A stretch of 5,570 nucleotides of DNA from JBEGTT01 sp041179245. Lineage in GTDB: Bacteria > Pseudomonadota > Gammaproteobacteria > Burkholderiales > Rhodocyclaceae. How positions within the stretch are numbered: the first letter of the stretch is position 1; each line of letters starts with the position of its first letter. The notes beneath the pieces are model-generated. The model searched no databases. It was not told the DNA's origin and saw nothing but the letters and a program-made list of their open reading frames with translations. The DNA lies in assembly GCA_041179245.1 (NCBI GenBank), contig JBEGTT010000110.1:1-5570 (forward strand), given 5' to 3'. The position numbers and the translations under genes were made by a program. Positions 5,239 to 5,570 of this stretch are shown here, in pieces.

Positions 5239-5570
5239 ATGCGTAAAACTCTAATCGCTGCTGCCGTCGCAGCTTCTTTTTTTGCTCCTGTTGCATTCGC
5301 TGAAGACGCAGCACCTGAAGTGCCAGCGCTGACTGCAAACGTTGGTCTGGTGTCTGACTACGTTTTCCGTGGCATTACCCAAACTCATGGCGCACCTGCT
5401 CTGCAGGCTGGCGTTGATTACGCCCACGAAAGTGGTTTGTACATCGGTACTTGGGGTTCCAACGTTAGCTGGGTAGGTGATTTGGTTTCTGGTGGTTACG
5501 CAAAGGGTAGTCGTTACGAAGTTGATGTATACGGCGGCTACAAGTGGGCAATTGATGACGTAGGTATGGA
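5239..5570 (+). CDS. TorF/TIGR02001 family putative outer-membrane porin, N-terminal part
   Basis: The gene runs off the right edge; 110 codons are visible. A typical Sec signal peptide covers residues 1-21 (Arg2-Lys3, a hydrophobic alanine-rich core, and AFA before the likely cleavage at Glu22). The mature part opens with the family signature NVGLVSDYVFRGITQ (34-48), then PALQAGVDYAHESGLYIG (53-70) and TWGSNVSW (71-78). Alternating aromatic and polar residues suit a beta-barrel in the outer membrane; the family is annotated as a putative porin of unknown substrate. Codon use is biased to GGT, CGT, GTT, TCT, TAC and TTC more than in neighbouring genes, suggesting strong expression. A sigma-54 promoter and NtrC-like site lie upstream, so nitrogen control is likely. 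Members often precede glnK and amtB, which cannot be seen here. Confidence 0.9.
   Translation, partial: MRKTLIAAAVAASFFAPVAFAEDAAPEVPALTANVGLVSDYVFRGITQTHGAPALQAGVDYAHESGLYIGTWGSNVSWVGDLVSGGYAKGSRYEVDVYGGYKWAIDDVGM

Overview
The window reads as an ordinary chromosomal segment of a betaproteobacterium, most likely in the Neisseriales (Chromobacterium/Chitinibacter-like). This rests on the gene set (a PhaM-family protein, ComM, a TIGR02001/TorF-type porin, DUF3820, and a VanZ protein followed by a thioredoxin-like ferredoxin) and on moderate, roughly 50% GC. It is inferred from recognised protein families, not from a database search. I see no transposon, phage, tRNA, rRNA or CRISPR.

Layout. 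Positions 1-2895 hold a tightly packed plus-strand row. It starts with the C-terminal end of a sodium:solute symporter (enters from the left edge), followed by a VanZ-family membrane protein 5 nt later and, after 33 nt, a [2Fe-2S] thioredoxin-like ferredoxin. An alpha/beta hydrolase and the metal-tolerance protein CutA follow, each joined to its predecessor by an ATGA stop/start overlap, and then a small DUF3820 protein. Positions 2898-4977 hold two minus-strand genes, comM (upstream) and a phaM-like gene (downstream). The DUF3820 and phaM stop codons face each other with only 2 bp between them. Positions 4978-5238 are a divergent, AT-rich regulatory region. From 5239 a secreted outer-membrane porin of the TorF type runs off the right edge.

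Regulation. The clearest regulatory signal is in front of the porin: a near-perfect sigma-54 (-24/-12) element at 5175-5190. About 100 bp upstream of its predicted start site lies an NtrC-like palindrome (GCAC-N7-GTGC) with further TGGTGC half-sites next to it. This suggests nitrogen-starvation control of the porin. From general knowledge, porins of this family often sit before glnK/amtB (P-II regulator and ammonium transporter), so those genes may follow just outside the window; that is a prediction.

Functional picture. The plus-strand row mixes membrane transport with small redox and metal-related proteins and probably forms one transcription unit, but no shared pathway is evident. comM (branch-migration motor for natural transformation) and phaM (PHA-granule/nucleoid linker) may be co-transcribed. 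I found no convincing undescribed system; the regulatory region before the porin is the part most worth a second look.
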